The notes beneath the pieces are model-generated. The model searched no databases and had not been told where the DNA came from. It worked only from the letters and a program-made list of their open reading frames with translations. Below, in pieces: positions 1 through 8,210 of a DNA stretch of 39,948 bases. Each line of letters starts with the position of its first letter. The stretch's first letter is position 1. This DNA comes from an uncultured Clostridium sp. (GTDB lineage Bacteria > Bacillota > Clostridia > TANB77 > CAG-508): positions 1 to 39,948 of the forward strand of contig USQY01000009.1 of assembly GCA_900557045.1 (NCBI GenBank), written 5' to 3'. Position numbers and translations under genes: made by a program.

Positions 1-556
1 GTGCTTTTGCACACATCAGTACATCGGAAGATTTGATGCTGATGACCAGATTGTCATAGCCCATATCTTCGATCATATGCACTTTATCCAGGGCACTCTC
101 CACGATCCCTTCTGCCGTCACTCCGCCGTATTTTTTCACCAGGTCTTTTTCCAGAGAACCACTGTTTACACCGACACGAATCGGAATGTTTCGCTCTTTG
201 GCCGCATCAACTACAGCCTGCACACGCTCCCTGCTGCCGATATTTCCCGGATTGATGCGGATCTTGTCGGCACCGTTTTCGATCGCCGCGATCGCCAGTT
301 TATAGTCAAAATGAATATCCGCTACCAGTGGGATCGTAATCTGCTTTTTGATCTCTTTCAATGCACTCGCAGCTTCCTGTGTCGGAACTGCACATCTTAT
401 AATATCGCATCCTGCTGCAGTCAAAGCCTGGATCTGTGCCACAGTTGCCCGCACATCTTCTGTTTTTGTATTTGTCATGGACTGGATCAGGATCGGATTT
501 CCGCCTCCGATCACCCGGTTGCCGATCTTTACCACTTTTGTATGTTCTCTGTACAT
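1..556 (-). CDS. ispG: 4-hydroxy-3-methylbut-2-enyl diphosphate synthase (GcpE/IspG), N-terminal part
   Basis: This is the N-terminal ~185 codons of IspG, running off the left edge. The enzyme is a cytosolic [4Fe-4S] protein that converts MEcPP to HMBPP in the non-mevalonate isoprenoid pathway. Translation from ATG at 556 begins MYREHTKVVKIG and contains family landmarks: GGGNPILIQSMTNT near residue 15-30, then IIRCAVP, PLVADIHFDYKLA and KIRINPGNIG, which are typical of the TIM-barrel half. The C-terminal iron-sulfur cysteines lie outside the window. A GGGAGG ribosome site sits 6-11 bases upstream of the chosen start. GC content and third-position G/C use are much higher than in everything beyond position ~1280, as in the neighbouring folA and the thyA tail. 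Confidence 0.93.
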   Translation of the reverse strand, partial: MYREHTKVVKIGNRVIGGGNPILIQSMTNTKTEDVRATVAQIQALTAAGCDIIRCAVPTQEAASALKEIKKQITIPLVADIHFDYKLAIAAIENGADKIRINPGNIGSRERVQAVVDAAKERNIPIRVGVNSGSLEKDLVKKYGGVTAEGIVESALDKVHMIEDMGYDNLVISIKSSDVLMCAKA

Positions 557-629
557 AAATCAGACCTCCCTAATGTCAGCAAAGCTGACCAAAATCGCAT
601 ACCAAGTCTCACGTATGTTCGACTTGACT

Positions 630-1124
630 TCACTGTACCTGTTTTTCATATTTCACAAAATAATATTCCAGATCAAAATACGTCTGCTCATCGCTCGTCG
701 CCGTGATTTTCCATTCTTCCTTCTCATCCAGATTTGGAAAATAAGCATCAGCCTCATATGCATGGTCAATCTTTGTCATATGAGCCGTATCGCAGTATGG
801 AAGCATCTGACGGTAGATCTGCTCTCCGCCGATCACATAGACATCCTCACTGTCATATTTTTTCAGCTCTTCCAGCACTTCCTCGACACTGTGCACGATG
901 ATGGCACCTTTGACCTGATAATTCTGATTTTTCGTCAGGACAATGTTGACTCTGTTTTTGAGCGGCAGTCCGTTCGGAAAACTCTCCAGTGTCTTTCTGC
1001 CCATCACAACTACTTTTCCGGTTGTCATCTGACGGAACATCTTCATATCGTTCGGAATACTGACCAGCAGTTCATTGTTCTTGCCGATCGCCCAGTTCTT
1101 ATCCACAGCAGCAATCAAATTCAT
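630..1124 (-). CDS. folA: Dihydrofolate reductase
   Basis: A 164-residue protein of normal DHFR length. It reduces dihydrofolate to tetrahydrofolate with NADPH, feeding thymidylate and one-carbon metabolism. Visible motifs are AVDKNWAIGKNNEL at the N-terminus, the catalytic acid Asp26 in IPNDMKMF, the NADPH-binding stretch VVMGRKTLESFP, and the VIGGEQIYRQMLP segment in the second half. A GAGGAGGAT ribosome site precedes ATG 1124 at 1131-1140. Upstream lies the C-terminal end of thymidylate synthase, the classical thyA-folA pair; ispG follows ~70 bases downstream on the same strand. Composition is GC-rich, unlike the rest of the window. Confidence 0.95.
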   Translation of the reverse strand: MNLIAAVDKNWAIGKNNELLVSIPNDMKMFRQMTTGKVVVMGRKTLESFPNGLPLKNRVNIVLTKNQNYQVKGAIIVHSVEEVLEELKKYDSEDVYVIGGEQIYRQMLPYCDTAHMTKIDHAYEADAYFPNLDEKEEWKITATSDEQTYFDLEYYFVKYEKQVQ

Positions 1125-1195
1125 CTTACTTATCCTCCTCTTTTCTCATTCTTTACACTTTTTTATCCGGTAAATGTATTCTGTCATGCCAGCTT

Positions 1196-1282
1196 TTACA
1201 CTGCAACCGGTATATGTTTGATCTGCGGTCCGGTTACGTAATCTTCTACATGCAGATCATCCACGGTAAATTCATAGAAATC
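1196..1282 (-). pseudogene. thyA: C-terminal remnant of thymidylate synthase, fused in frame to LicD
   Basis: The last ~27 codons of the 1196-2029 reading frame do not belong to LicD. They read FTVDDLHVEDY followed by VTGPQIKHIPVAV, which matches the conserved C-terminal tail of bacterial ThyA: a (D/E)FTVDD-like strand and a terminal P(I/V)AV that closes over the active site. The position directly upstream of folA fits the usual thyA-folA operon. The base composition of this stretch is GC-rich like folA, while codons beyond ~1285 are AT-rich. The rest of thyA is absent. The junction is inside the KDFYEF codons. Either two genomes were joined in assembly or a deletion/insertion removed most of thyA; the first seems more likely. 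Confidence 0.8.
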
Positions 1283-2029
1283 TTTTCTTTTATATAATTC
1301 TCCCCAAAAATATTTTCTTCCTGTTGGTACAGTTACATACTCTGTGTTCTCATTTTTACAAATTTTATTCCACGAATCATATATTATTGTCCATCTTCTT
1401 AATGAAAAAAAAGAAAATACAAAACCAATTGCTATTTTTGTCTTAAATATTTTTGTTGCTTCTTTATTATTTTCTACTAAACTTAGCAAATATTTTCTAT
1501 TTTTAGCAAATTTTCTACAAGATACAATAAATCCAAGTGCCAAACTAACATTTCCATGTATTTTTCTTAATATTCTATTATCAAATGTGTTCTCCATAAT
1601 AGCTATGTCAATATATGCACCACACTCTTTTTCATTCGCGTCATTGCAACCTCTAACAATTGTATTTTTCAATCTTATTTGTGTAGCTGGCAAGCTAAAT
1701 CCATCCTTATTTTGAGGATTATGTATATAATATTTTTCACCATATTCTTCTTTTATCAAATTTATTAATTTTTTATAGTCTTTCCTTGCCACATCTATAT
1801 CTAAATCATCATCCCAAGGAATAAATCCATTATGTCTAACTGCACCTAAAGCTGTTCCACCTGTAAGATGATAATTAATTGAATTTTCTTCACATATTCC
1901 AATAATATCATCAGCAATTGATAATACTGTTTTTTGTAATAACTTTAATTGTTCATCATTTAATTCTATTAATTTTTTTGATGAATCTGAAAAAAGATTT
2001 TTAAATATATCAGTTGTAGCTAATTTCAT
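1280..2029 (-). CDS. LicD-family phosphotransferase, C-terminally truncated
   Basis: About 250 residues of a LicD-type nucleotidyl/phosphotransferase, the family that decorates teichoic acids and capsules with phosphocholine or similar groups. The diagnostic N-terminal region is intact: LLQKTVLSIADDIIGICEENSINYHLTGGTALGAVRHNGFIPWDDDLDID, with the GG...AxRHxGFIPWDDDxD signature near residues 57-79. Normal family members continue past KRxDFYP with a YL..LYGDYM motif; here that end is replaced by a thymidylate synthase tail. The start follows a GAAAGGAGC ribosome site that overlaps the end of the DUF4422 gene (gap 8 bases), so the two are co-transcribed. Function within a surface-polysaccharide operon is inferred from neighbours. 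Confidence 0.85.
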
Positions 2030-2037
2030 ATTCTTTT

Positions 2038-2826
2038 TTAAAAGCTCCTTTCATATTTTTTTCCAATAAACTTAGCTTTAAAAAAAGCCCATCCCTTTTT
2101 TAACCAATTTACCTTTTCTATATCAATAACTCTAACTTCCTTATATTTTATATTATTTGTATTTATCCATACATCTAATAAAAGTTCGCTAACTCTTCCT
2201 AAATATCTAGCATGAAATTTATCATATTTTTCTGGTGGAATTCTTTTTTCTAATTCAAATAAAATATCAAATAACCACATACAATATTGATTAAGAAGAT
2301 TTTTTTTCATTATAAACATATTAAACATGTGTGCTGAAGTTCTTTTATGCAACATATTAAACTCTTTAACATATTCTGGATATTTTTCTTCTATAATTTT
2401 TTTAGTTTCATCCAATGGTTCTACATACATAGTGTTTTTATAATGTGAATATAAATTTTCAATATAATATTTTCTTTTTTTAGGTAATATTGCATCTGTA
2501 CATTCTAATATCTTTTCAGTTTCTTCTTTGCTTAATACTAAATTAACTCTTCCTTTAATATTTTTAGGTAACTTTTTTGCATTAGAAAAATGCCTTCTGT
2601 AATGTGATAGTCCTATATAATCTGAATTTAAATTTTTCCATGCCCAGTATAAACCAGTTAATTCACAATAATAAGGATTTTTATTAGAAATATGTTCTCC
2701 TTCATTATCTCCTTGATATCCTAAATTGTCCTTTCCTTCTCTTCCAACATGAACTGGAATATACATATCATCTTGTGGCATTTGATATTTTTTGTGTGTT
2801 GCTATTATTATTTTTATATCTTTCAA
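2038..2826 (-). CDS. DUF4422 glycosyltransferase, capsular polysaccharide type
   Basis: A 262-residue protein with the hallmarks of the DUF4422 family found in capsule and exopolysaccharide clusters. It starts MKDIKIIIATHKKYQMP, followed by YIPVHVGREGK, the segment YCELTGLYWAWKN near residues 52-65, and the very conserved DYIGLSHYRRHF near residues 70-81. Later come MYVEPLD and the MFNMFIMKK segment. No signal peptide or membrane segment is visible, which fits a cytosolic or membrane-associated sugar transferase. The acceptor and donor cannot be read from sequence. It lies between the initiating sugar transferase and LicD on the same strand with short gaps, so it is most likely the second gene of one transcript. 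Confidence 0.88.
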   Translation of the reverse strand: MKDIKIIIATHKKYQMPQDDMYIPVHVGREGKDNLGYQGDNEGEHISNKNPYYCELTGLYWAWKNLNSDYIGLSHYRRHFSNAKKLPKNIKGRVNLVLSKEETEKILECTDAILPKKRKYYIENLYSHYKNTMYVEPLDETKKIIEEKYPEYVKEFNMLHKRTSAHMFNMFIMKKNLLNQYCMWLFDILFELEKRIPPEKYDKFHARYLGRVSELLLDVWINTNNIKYKEVRVIDIEKVNWLKKGWAFFKAKFIGKKYERSF

Positions 2827-2878
2827 TTTATTTCCTCCAATTAAAGTAGTATATCTAAATTTTCATTCGTGTATATCT

Positions 2879-3565
2879 TTATCTTGCCCCTCTACCTTTT
2901 AAAACAGACCCTATTGTTTTAAAAAATATCTTCATATCCAAAATCAAGTTTCTATTTTCAATATAATCCAACTCCAAAGCCATTCTTTCTTCATAAGACA
3001 CATCACTTCTGCCATTTGCTGCCCAATTTCCTGTTAATCCAGGTGCAACACTTAAAAATTTATCCTGATTACTTCCATACTTTTCTAATTCGCTTCTAAC
3101 AACAGGTCTTGGTCCTATTATAGACATTTCACCTTTTAATATATTGATAATCTGTGGTAACTCATCTAAAGAGGTTTTCCTTAAAATCTTCCCCACTCTT
3201 GTTACTCTTGGATCATTTTCTAATTTGAAATTCTCAGCAAATTCTTTTTTCTGTTCTTCTGTAAAATTTTTCATTGCTTCTTCTGCATTTTCTATCATTG
3301 TTCTAAATTTATATATTTCTAGTTTTTTGCCATGTTTTCCTATTCTTTTATGTTTGAAAAAAACAGGTCCTTTTGAATCTATTTTTATTGCTATTCCTAT
3401 TATTATAAATATTGGAATACATACTATTAATCCTATAGTACCAATTATTATATCTATAAATCTTTTTAATATATCATAAGCCTTAATCTTGCTTTTACTA
3501 ACACATTCATCTATTTTCTCAACAACTAATTGTTGTTCGTCCATTGTTTTTTGTAATGAGTTCAT
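2879..3565 (-). CDS. Initiating sugar transferase (polyprenyl-phosphate glycosyl-1-phosphate transferase)
   Basis: A 228-residue bacterial sugar transferase (Pfam Bac_transf type). It moves a sugar-1-phosphate from a UDP-sugar to undecaprenyl phosphate at the inner face of the membrane, the first step of polysaccharide repeat-unit assembly. A short N-terminal tail is followed by one hydrophobic segment (about residues 37-61), then the catalytic core: GPVFFKHKRIGKHGKKLEIYKFRTM, DPRVTRVGKILRKTSLDELPQ, and the NILKGEMSIIGPRPV block. It is short because it lacks the extra N-terminal membrane domain of WbaP-type enzymes. An AGGGGGAT ribosome site precedes ATG 3565. It heads the operon, with a promoter candidate at 3606-3634. 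Confidence 0.93.
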   Translation of the reverse strand: MNSLQKTMDEQQLVVEKIDECVSKSKIKAYDILKRFIDIIIGTIGLIVCIPIFIIIGIAIKIDSKGPVFFKHKRIGKHGKKLEIYKFRTMIENAEEAMKNFTEEQKKEFAENFKLENDPRVTRVGKILRKTSLDELPQIINILKGEMSIIGPRPVVRSELEKYGSNQDKFLSVAPGLTGNWAANGRSDVSYEERMALELDYIENRNLILDMKIFFKTIGSVLKGRGAR

Positions 3566-3605
3566 AAAAAATCCCCCTACTTTCTTTTGAAATACATCTA
3601 CTTTG

Positions 3606-3634
3606 ATTTTATTACATTATCTATTATATTTCAA
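3606..3634 (-). promoter_or_regulatory. Candidate sigma-A promoter of the polysaccharide operon
   Basis: On the minus strand TTGAAA (3629-3634) and TAAAAT (3606-3611) are separated by 17 bases, about 40 bases ahead of the sugar transferase start at 3565. Because the region is extremely AT-rich, chance matches are likely, so this is moderate support only. Confidence 0.4.
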
Positions 3635-3840
3635 CACTTTTTTATATTTTTTTACTTTTTTATATTTTTTGTGTTGTCAAATATAGTGCACACTTTTTTC
3701 ATGTTCAAAACTTCACTGAAAACATACAAAATATCTCAAATAAAATATATTGAAATCTTCTCCTACTATTAGACTAAAACTTTCTAAACTTAGTTCCTTT
3801 TTTTAAGTTTTTTCAAAAAAATTTTACAAAACATTACAAA

Positions 3841-3898
3841 GAACACAAAAAACACAATAATCACAACAATCACAATAATCACAACAAACACAAAAATC
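3841..3898. repeat. Degenerate CACAAYAAT tandem repeat
   Basis: Six to seven imperfect units of CACAA followed by TAAT, CAAT or ACA run back to back. It reads as a simple-sequence tract rather than a protein- or RNA-coding element. Confidence 0.55.
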
Positions 3899-3943
3899 GT
3901 AAAAAACTTTTTTTGATTTCTAAAAAATCCAACATATTACTTG

Positions 3944-3979
3944 CAAAAAAAGCCAAGGCTACTCTACAACCTCAGCTTT
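3944..3979 (-). terminator. Intrinsic terminator after the Fic gene
   Basis: On the minus strand AAGCTGAGG pairs over nine positions (two G-U pairs) with CCTTGGCTT across an 11-base loop, and the stem is followed by seven Ts. It begins 35 bases after the Fic stop codon. Confidence 0.75.
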
Positions 3980-4013
3980 TCAATATAATCATATTATCTT
4001 ATAATTTCCATTC

Positions 4014-5417
4014 TCAATTCTTAACAACCAAAAATGGCAACCCTTTATCCAAGAACTCATTTTCCAATTCTATACATTCAATAGGATTCTCTACTAAACA
4101 CTCCACATACATTTTTTCGTTTTTCTTTATAACCTTATCTGCCTCACTTATTGCTTCAATATACTCTTTTCTTTTTTCTTTCCTAAATATTCCAATCATA
4201 CCTTTTGACTGTAAAAGCATGTTTACTATAGCTCTAGCTGTTCTGCCATTTGCAGATTCAAATGGTTGAATTCTTACAAATCTATAATGTATTCTAAAAA
4301 CTTCTTTTATATATGTTTCCGTGCTTACTTCATCTTTTTTATCTAATAAAACTTTTATCATTTTACATATGTTTTGCATTGATTTTGATATATCTTTTTC
4401 ATTTACAAATTCTGCTGAAATTCCATATTTATTTGAGGTTATTTTTTTTGTTCTATATTTTATCTTTTTATTACTTTTGCTTTTGTTCGTAATATTATAA
4501 TTTCTATTTGTTTGTTCTATTTCATGCAATATTTCTTCTTCACTCATTCCTTCCAAATTTGTACTTAATGCTGTTAATACTGCTACAACTGCATAAAATG
4601 TATCTTTTATAGATATAAGTTCTCCATATGGGAAACTTCGCATTTCTATCATTTGCAATGCTTCATATGACATGCTTTCTACTAAACTTCCAAATCCTGT
4701 ATAGATTTTTCCTAATTTTTGTAGTTCTGTTGCATCTAATGTTCTGCTTACTAATTCTGTTTTGAAGAATTTATTGTTCATTATATTTACAAATATATAA
4801 TTTGCTATATTTTTCGTTAATTCTTCATTACATGTTAATGTTTTATTTAAAATTTGTATTAATTCATTTACATATTCTTCTTCTGAATATTTATGTGAAA
4901 ATATTTTACTTATATATGATGTTAATGGGCTTTTATTCATTAAAATATCATTCTCATAAATTATAGTTTTTACATATGGTTTTATTATTTCATTTATAAA
5001 TTCTTCTTTTATTTCCAAATTCTTTTCAAATATATTAACATTAAATTCATTTGGAAATACTTCTTCCATTTCTATTTCACAAAATTGTTCTTCTTTTATA
5101 TATTGTTTTTGTAATCCGATTTTTCTGAACGGCCCTATTACCCCTTCTTTTGTAAGCGCCATTGAAACTACTTCTGGTGGTATTTCTTTTGAATTTGATA
5201 AAAATATTTGTATTAATATTTTTATAACTCGTATGTCTGTGCTACTTCCAAAACGTGCATAATTTCCATTTTTGTCTATTATACTACATCTACATTCGCT
5301 TAATATAATGTCTATGATTTTTTGTATATCCATATTTGGTCTTGTTATTTTATTTATATCATATCCATTGTTATCTTCTATTAAATTAAGAATTTCAATA
5401 GCCACATTCCTTATCAT
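4014..5417 (-). CDS. Fic-domain protein with a non-canonical active-site motif
   Basis: A 467-residue Fic (fido-fold) protein. The start chosen is ATG 5417, which has AAGGAG eight bases upstream; an ATG 30 bases further upstream lacks a clear site. Residues below are numbered from that upstream ATG. The Fic core carries FRIHYRFVRI at 384-393 then QPFESANGRTAR at 394-405. Canonical enzymes have HPFxDGNGRxxR: here the catalytic His is Gln and the first Gly of GNG is Ala, while NGR and the last Arg remain. A class-II-like inhibitory motif [ST]xxxE[GN] appears as STNLEG at 295-300, ahead of the core. The first ~280 residues match no domain I can name. Canonical Fic proteins transfer AMP or similar groups to target hydroxyls; with the His lost, AMPylation may be abolished or changed. 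It is monocistronic, with its own terminator. Confidence 0.88.
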   Translation of the reverse strand: MIRNVAIEILNLIEDNNGYDINKITRPNMDIQKIIDIILSECRCSIIDKNGNYARFGSSTDIRVIKILIQIFLSNSKEIPPEVVSMALTKEGVIGPFRKIGLQKQYIKEEQFCEIEMEEVFPNEFNVNIFEKNLEIKEEFINEIIKPYVKTIIYENDILMNKSPLTSYISKIFSHKYSEEEYVNELIQILNKTLTCNEELTKNIANYIFVNIMNNKFFKTELVSRTLDATELQKLGKIYTGFGSLVESMSYEALQMIEMRSFPYGELISIKDTFYAVVAVLTALSTNLEGMSEEEILHEIEQTNRNYNITNKSKSNKKIKYRTKKITSNKYGISAEFVNEKDISKSMQNICKMIKVLLDKKDEVSTETYIKEVFRIHYRFVRIQPFESANGRTARAIVNMLLQSKGMIGIFRKEKRKEYIEAISEADKVIKKNEKMYVECLVENPIECIELENEFLDKGLPFLVVKN

Positions 5418-5502
5418 TTTTACTTTTCTCCTTTTTCTTTTGTACATTTTTTAATTTCTTCCATTTTTCAATAGTATCTTATCATATGCAACAATTTATT
5501 TC

Positions 5503-5550
5503 AATAAGAAAAGAATTACTTTTTTAGCAATTCTTTTCTTATTTTTTTAA
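5503..5550. terminator. Long hairpin between the Fic gene and the lipoprotein gene
   Basis: Fifteen bases at 5503-5517 are a perfect inverted repeat of 5529-5543 with an 11-base loop. A T7 run follows on the plus strand; on the minus strand the 3' arm itself is T-rich. It lies 22 bases past the lipoprotein stop codon (5573), so it probably ends that transcript. Confidence 0.55.
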
Positions 5551-5572
5551 TACACAAAAATTTATATTATTT

Positions 5573-6091
5573 TTAAAAGTCTATTATATACCATTTTCCT
5601 TCTATTTCATATACTTCAAATTCACCTATATCTGTATCTTCTTCATTATCACCTTTAGTTGTAATTTCAGTATTTAATTTATAGCCTTTTGTAATTGTAA
5701 CCTCTTCATTATAATATGATTTAATATCTTCTTCTTTATTTTTTATATTTTCTTCAGATATTTCTTCTTTATTTGTTACTTTAAAAGACATTGTTATATT
5801 TGCGCCATAGTCTTCTTGCGCTTTTTCCAATACACCTTGTAAATATTCATTAGTAAATGTATTTTTCATATATTCATTATTAGAAATAAATGGTGGAAAA
5901 GCATTTAAAAATTTTTCAGAATTTGCTTCTGCTAATCCTTCTATTAGATTTTTTACAGGTTCCTCATATGCCTCTGTTTTGTTTTTTTCATCTTTATTTC
6001 CAAATTTCATTTCACATCCTGTAAGTAATCCTATACTCATTATTATTACAGCTAATACTGTAACACTTTTTAATATACAAATTTTTTTCAA
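5573..6091 (-). CDS. Small lipoprotein sharing a domain with the 8509-9183 protein
   Basis: A 172-residue predicted lipoprotein of unknown function. I place the start at TTG 6091, because AAGGAGG lies nine bases upstream and the signal peptide then begins (M)KKICILKSV. A hydrophobic stretch leads to the lipobox LLTGC, so the Cys is probably lipidated and the protein anchored outside the membrane. The rest is acidic and lysine-rich. The segment PVKNLIEGLAEANSEKFLNAFPPF, then EYLQGVLEKAQEDYG, then a 'K-V-TNKEEI' strand and GKWYIIDF at the end, aligns by eye with the C-terminal half of the zinc-ribbon protein at 8509-9183 (NYFKGMEKANAKTYLKAFPKF ... DGKWYYMSI). The fold resembles small extracellular NTF2-like domains (YxxAxxxxDxxxFxxxFP...GKWY), but that is inference. 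Confidence 0.75.
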   Translation of the reverse strand: MKKICILKSVTVLAVIIMSIGLLTGCEMKFGNKDEKNKTEAYEEPVKNLIEGLAEANSEKFLNAFPPFISNNEYMKNTFTNEYLQGVLEKAQEDYGANITMSFKVTNKEEISEENIKNKEEDIKSYYNEEVTITKGYKLNTEITTKGDNEEDTDIGEFEVYEIEGKWYIIDF

Positions 6092-6172
6092 TATAATCTT
6101 CCTCCTTAGTTTAATTTTATATGTATACAATAACACAACCACAACTCTTTTTCAAGTTTAAAGTCCAAATTT

Positions 6173-6484
6173 TTAATGTTTTGCACTAAGCTTAATTATC
6201 ATATTCATATCATCATCTTTTGCAGCTTTATTTTTTCTTATTTTTCCGCACTTTTTACATTTGAACACTATAACATAGCCTTTTTTTCCATCTATTTCAA
6301 GTCCTACTGGTTCTAGTACTCCATGGCAACTTTCTTGCCTATCCCCAGGATTAACATCTACATGTTTTGAGTGTAAACAATAGGGGCAATGATTTCTGCA
6401 AGAATACCCAAGTTTTTCTACTTTTTTGCCACAATTTTCGCAAATGAAGCTTTCATCTATTTTCGTAAATAAACTACTATTCAT
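6173..6484 (-). CDS. RNHCP-domain zinc protein
   Basis: A 103-residue protein with the RNHCP domain signature: SFICENCGKKV near residues 12-22, YSCRNHCPYCLHSKHVD near 27-43, and a second zinc pair CKKCGK near residue 76. Four CxxC-type pairs suggest two zinc ribbons. Family function is not established; members are small cytosolic proteins in Clostridia and related groups. It sits between the lipoprotein and the nucleoside kinase on the same strand with gaps of about 80 bases, so co-transcription is possible but not shown. An AAGGAAAGGAA ribosome site precedes the ATG. Confidence 0.88.
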   Translation of the reverse strand: MNSSLFTKIDESFICENCGKKVEKLGYSCRNHCPYCLHSKHVDVNPGDRQESCHGVLEPVGLEIDGKKGYVIVFKCKKCGKIRKNKAAKDDDMNMIIKLSAKH

Positions 6485-6572
6485 ACTGTTTTTTCCTTTC
6501 CTTATTAACTAAAAAAATACAAATTAATATACATTAATTATTCTTGCCTTAATTATTTAACTAAACTACAAA

Positions 6573-8210
6573 TTAATGCACATTAAATATACTACCTCCA
6601 ACAAACTCTCTTAAAAGTGAATTACTTGGTAAATACTCAGCTGGTATAGATTCGAAATATCCCAGCATTCTATACAACCTTTTCGCCTCAGCATATTCAT
6701 AACTTGTTTTATCAATTTCAGCCAACAATGGCATAGCATAATCCTTCAAAACAGCTAATTCATATATTAATGAAGAATTAAACATACTATCTGCTTCTTC
6801 TTGATATGGGAATATGTTTTTTTCTTCCCCTCTTACAACAGAATCCCACATTTCAAGAGTATGTAGTGCTTTATATCCTCTAAATTGTTTATCTCTAACC
6901 ATTCTTCTTATTAATCTTGTGTCTGTCGTAGAAATTCTATTATATTCATCTATATTCAAAACTGTTAAACAACTAATATATACTTTATACTTCTGTTCTT
7001 TTGGAATTAATGGTGTTAAATTATCATTTAAACAATGAATTCCTTCTATTACCAAAATTTCATCATCTGCCAATTTTAATTTATTTCCTTTATATCTTTT
7101 AGTTCCAACTTCAAAATCAAATGTAGGAATTTCAACTTCTTCACCATTTAATAATTTTAATAAATGCTCATTGAATAATTTTACATCAATTGCCTCTAAG
7201 CACTCAAAATTATAATTTCCGTTTTCATCCTTTGGATTTTCTGATCTTTCCACAAAATAATTATCTACTGATATTGTAACAGGCTTTAATCCATTTAAAC
7301 GTAATTGAATTCCCAATCTTTGTGCAAAAGTTGTTTTTCCTGAAGATGATGGTCCTGCAATTAATACCATTTTTATTTTTTCATTTTTTACTATATCATC
7401 AGCAATATTAGCAATTTTTTTCTCATGTAATGCTTCATCTAATAAAATGTAATCTTTAATTTTACCATTTCTAATTATTTCATTTAATTTTTTTACTGTT
7501 GGAACATCTAAAACTCTATGTAAAACATCATATTCATCTAATGTGGCTAATAATTTTTTATTTTCTTTAAACTCTGGTAATTCATGAATATTTTTTTTAC
7601 TTGGATATCTTATTAAAAAACCTCTATGATATTTTATTATTTCATAAAGTTTCATTACACCAGCATGTGTTGGTAATATCCCATAAAAATAATTGAAATA
7701 ATCTCCACACCAATATAAGCTAACTTGTTTTTTTGTGTTCAATTCTAATTGTAGTTTTCCTTTTATTGTTTCTTTATCTTTGTAAAATTCTTCTGCTTCC
7801 TGTTTTGTCATTGATTTTTTCACTATTGGCAAATTTTCTTCCACTATTTGTGAAACTTTATTATTTACTTTTTCTATAAACTCATCTGTTACTTCCATAT
7901 TTTCAAATTCACATAACAATGAATTTGAAAGTTGATAATTAACCATCATTTTTGCTTTTGGATATAACTCACTTATAGCTTTATCAATTATAAATAATAA
8001 TCCTTTTCTATATATACGTATTCCATCTTTATCACTTATATCTATTAAAGTTAAATTACCATCTTCTTTTAATTGATAATCTAAACTTTTTACTTCATTA
8101 TTAAATCTGGCAGCAATTGCTTTTGTTCTATTTATTTCATCACCTAAAATTTCACTTATTTTTGTTCCGTATTTTACATCTAAAAAATTTCCTTCATACT
8201 GTATTTGCAT
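6573..8210 (-). CDS. TGS-domain nucleoside (uridine) kinase
   Basis: A 545-residue protein joining an N-terminal TGS/ThrRS-like region to a C-terminal uridine-kinase/phosphoribulokinase-type P-loop domain, an architecture common in Clostridia. Start is ATG 8210, with GGAGGAA directly upstream; a longer frame to 8279 has no ribosome site. Residues 1-60 look like the TGS domain; the middle ~200 residues resemble the ThrRS second additional domain (YFYGILPTHAGVMKLYEI, GFLIRYPSK). The kinase domain has Walker A GPSSSGKTTF near residue 286, then SVDNYF, IDVKLFNEHL, and the P-loop partner VIEGIHCLN. It probably phosphorylates uridine or cytidine in salvage. What the TGS region binds is unknown. Confidence 0.88.
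   Translation of the reverse strand: MQIQYEGNFLDVKYGTKISEILGDEINRTKAIAARFNNEVKSLDYQLKEDGNLTLIDISDKDGIRIYRKGLLFIIDKAISELYPKAKMMVNYQLSNSLLCEFENMEVTDEFIEKVNNKVSQIVEENLPIVKKSMTKQEAEEFYKDKETIKGKLQLELNTKKQVSLYWCGDYFNYFYGILPTHAGVMKLYEIIKYHRGFLIRYPSKKNIHELPEFKENKKLLATLDEYDVLHRVLDVPTVKKLNEIIRNGKIKDYILLDEALHEKKIANIADDIVKNEKIKMVLIAGPSSSGKTTFAQRLGIQLRLNGLKPVTISVDNYFVERSENPKDENGNYNFECLEAIDVKLFNEHLLKLLNGEEVEIPTFDFEVGTKRYKGNKLKLADDEILVIEGIHCLNDNLTPLIPKEQKYKVYISCLTVLNIDEYNRISTTDTRLIRRMVRDKQFRGYKALHTLEMWDSVVRGEEKNIFPYQEEADSMFNSSLIYELAVLKDYAMPLLAEIDKTSYEYAEAKRLYRMLGYFESIPAEYLPSNSLLREFVGGSIFNVH

Larger units (their letters stand above)
3640..4013. other. Gene-free AT-rich gap with CACAA-type repeats
   Basis: No convincing gene is present between the polysaccharide promoter and the end of the Fic gene. 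The one open frame near 3587-3772 is an F/I-rich low-complexity artefact. From about 3841 to 3898 the plus strand is built of degenerate, roughly 9-base units such as CACAATAAT and CACAACAAT, a simple-sequence repeat. A terminator for the Fic gene lies at 3944-3979. Confidence 0.6.

Noticed and set aside
77..706. Plus-strand open frames at 77-706 and 348-1241
   Set aside because: They are antisense shadows of ispG and folA, have no ribosome site and read as Cys/His-rich nonsense.
3587..3772. Phe/Ile-rich plus-strand frame ahead of the polysaccharide operon
   Set aside because: AT-rich low-complexity sequence with no ribosome site, overlapping the operon promoter region.
3841..3898. CRISPR array
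   Set aside because: The CACAA-type tract has ~9-base units and no spacers of CRISPR length; it is a simple repeat.
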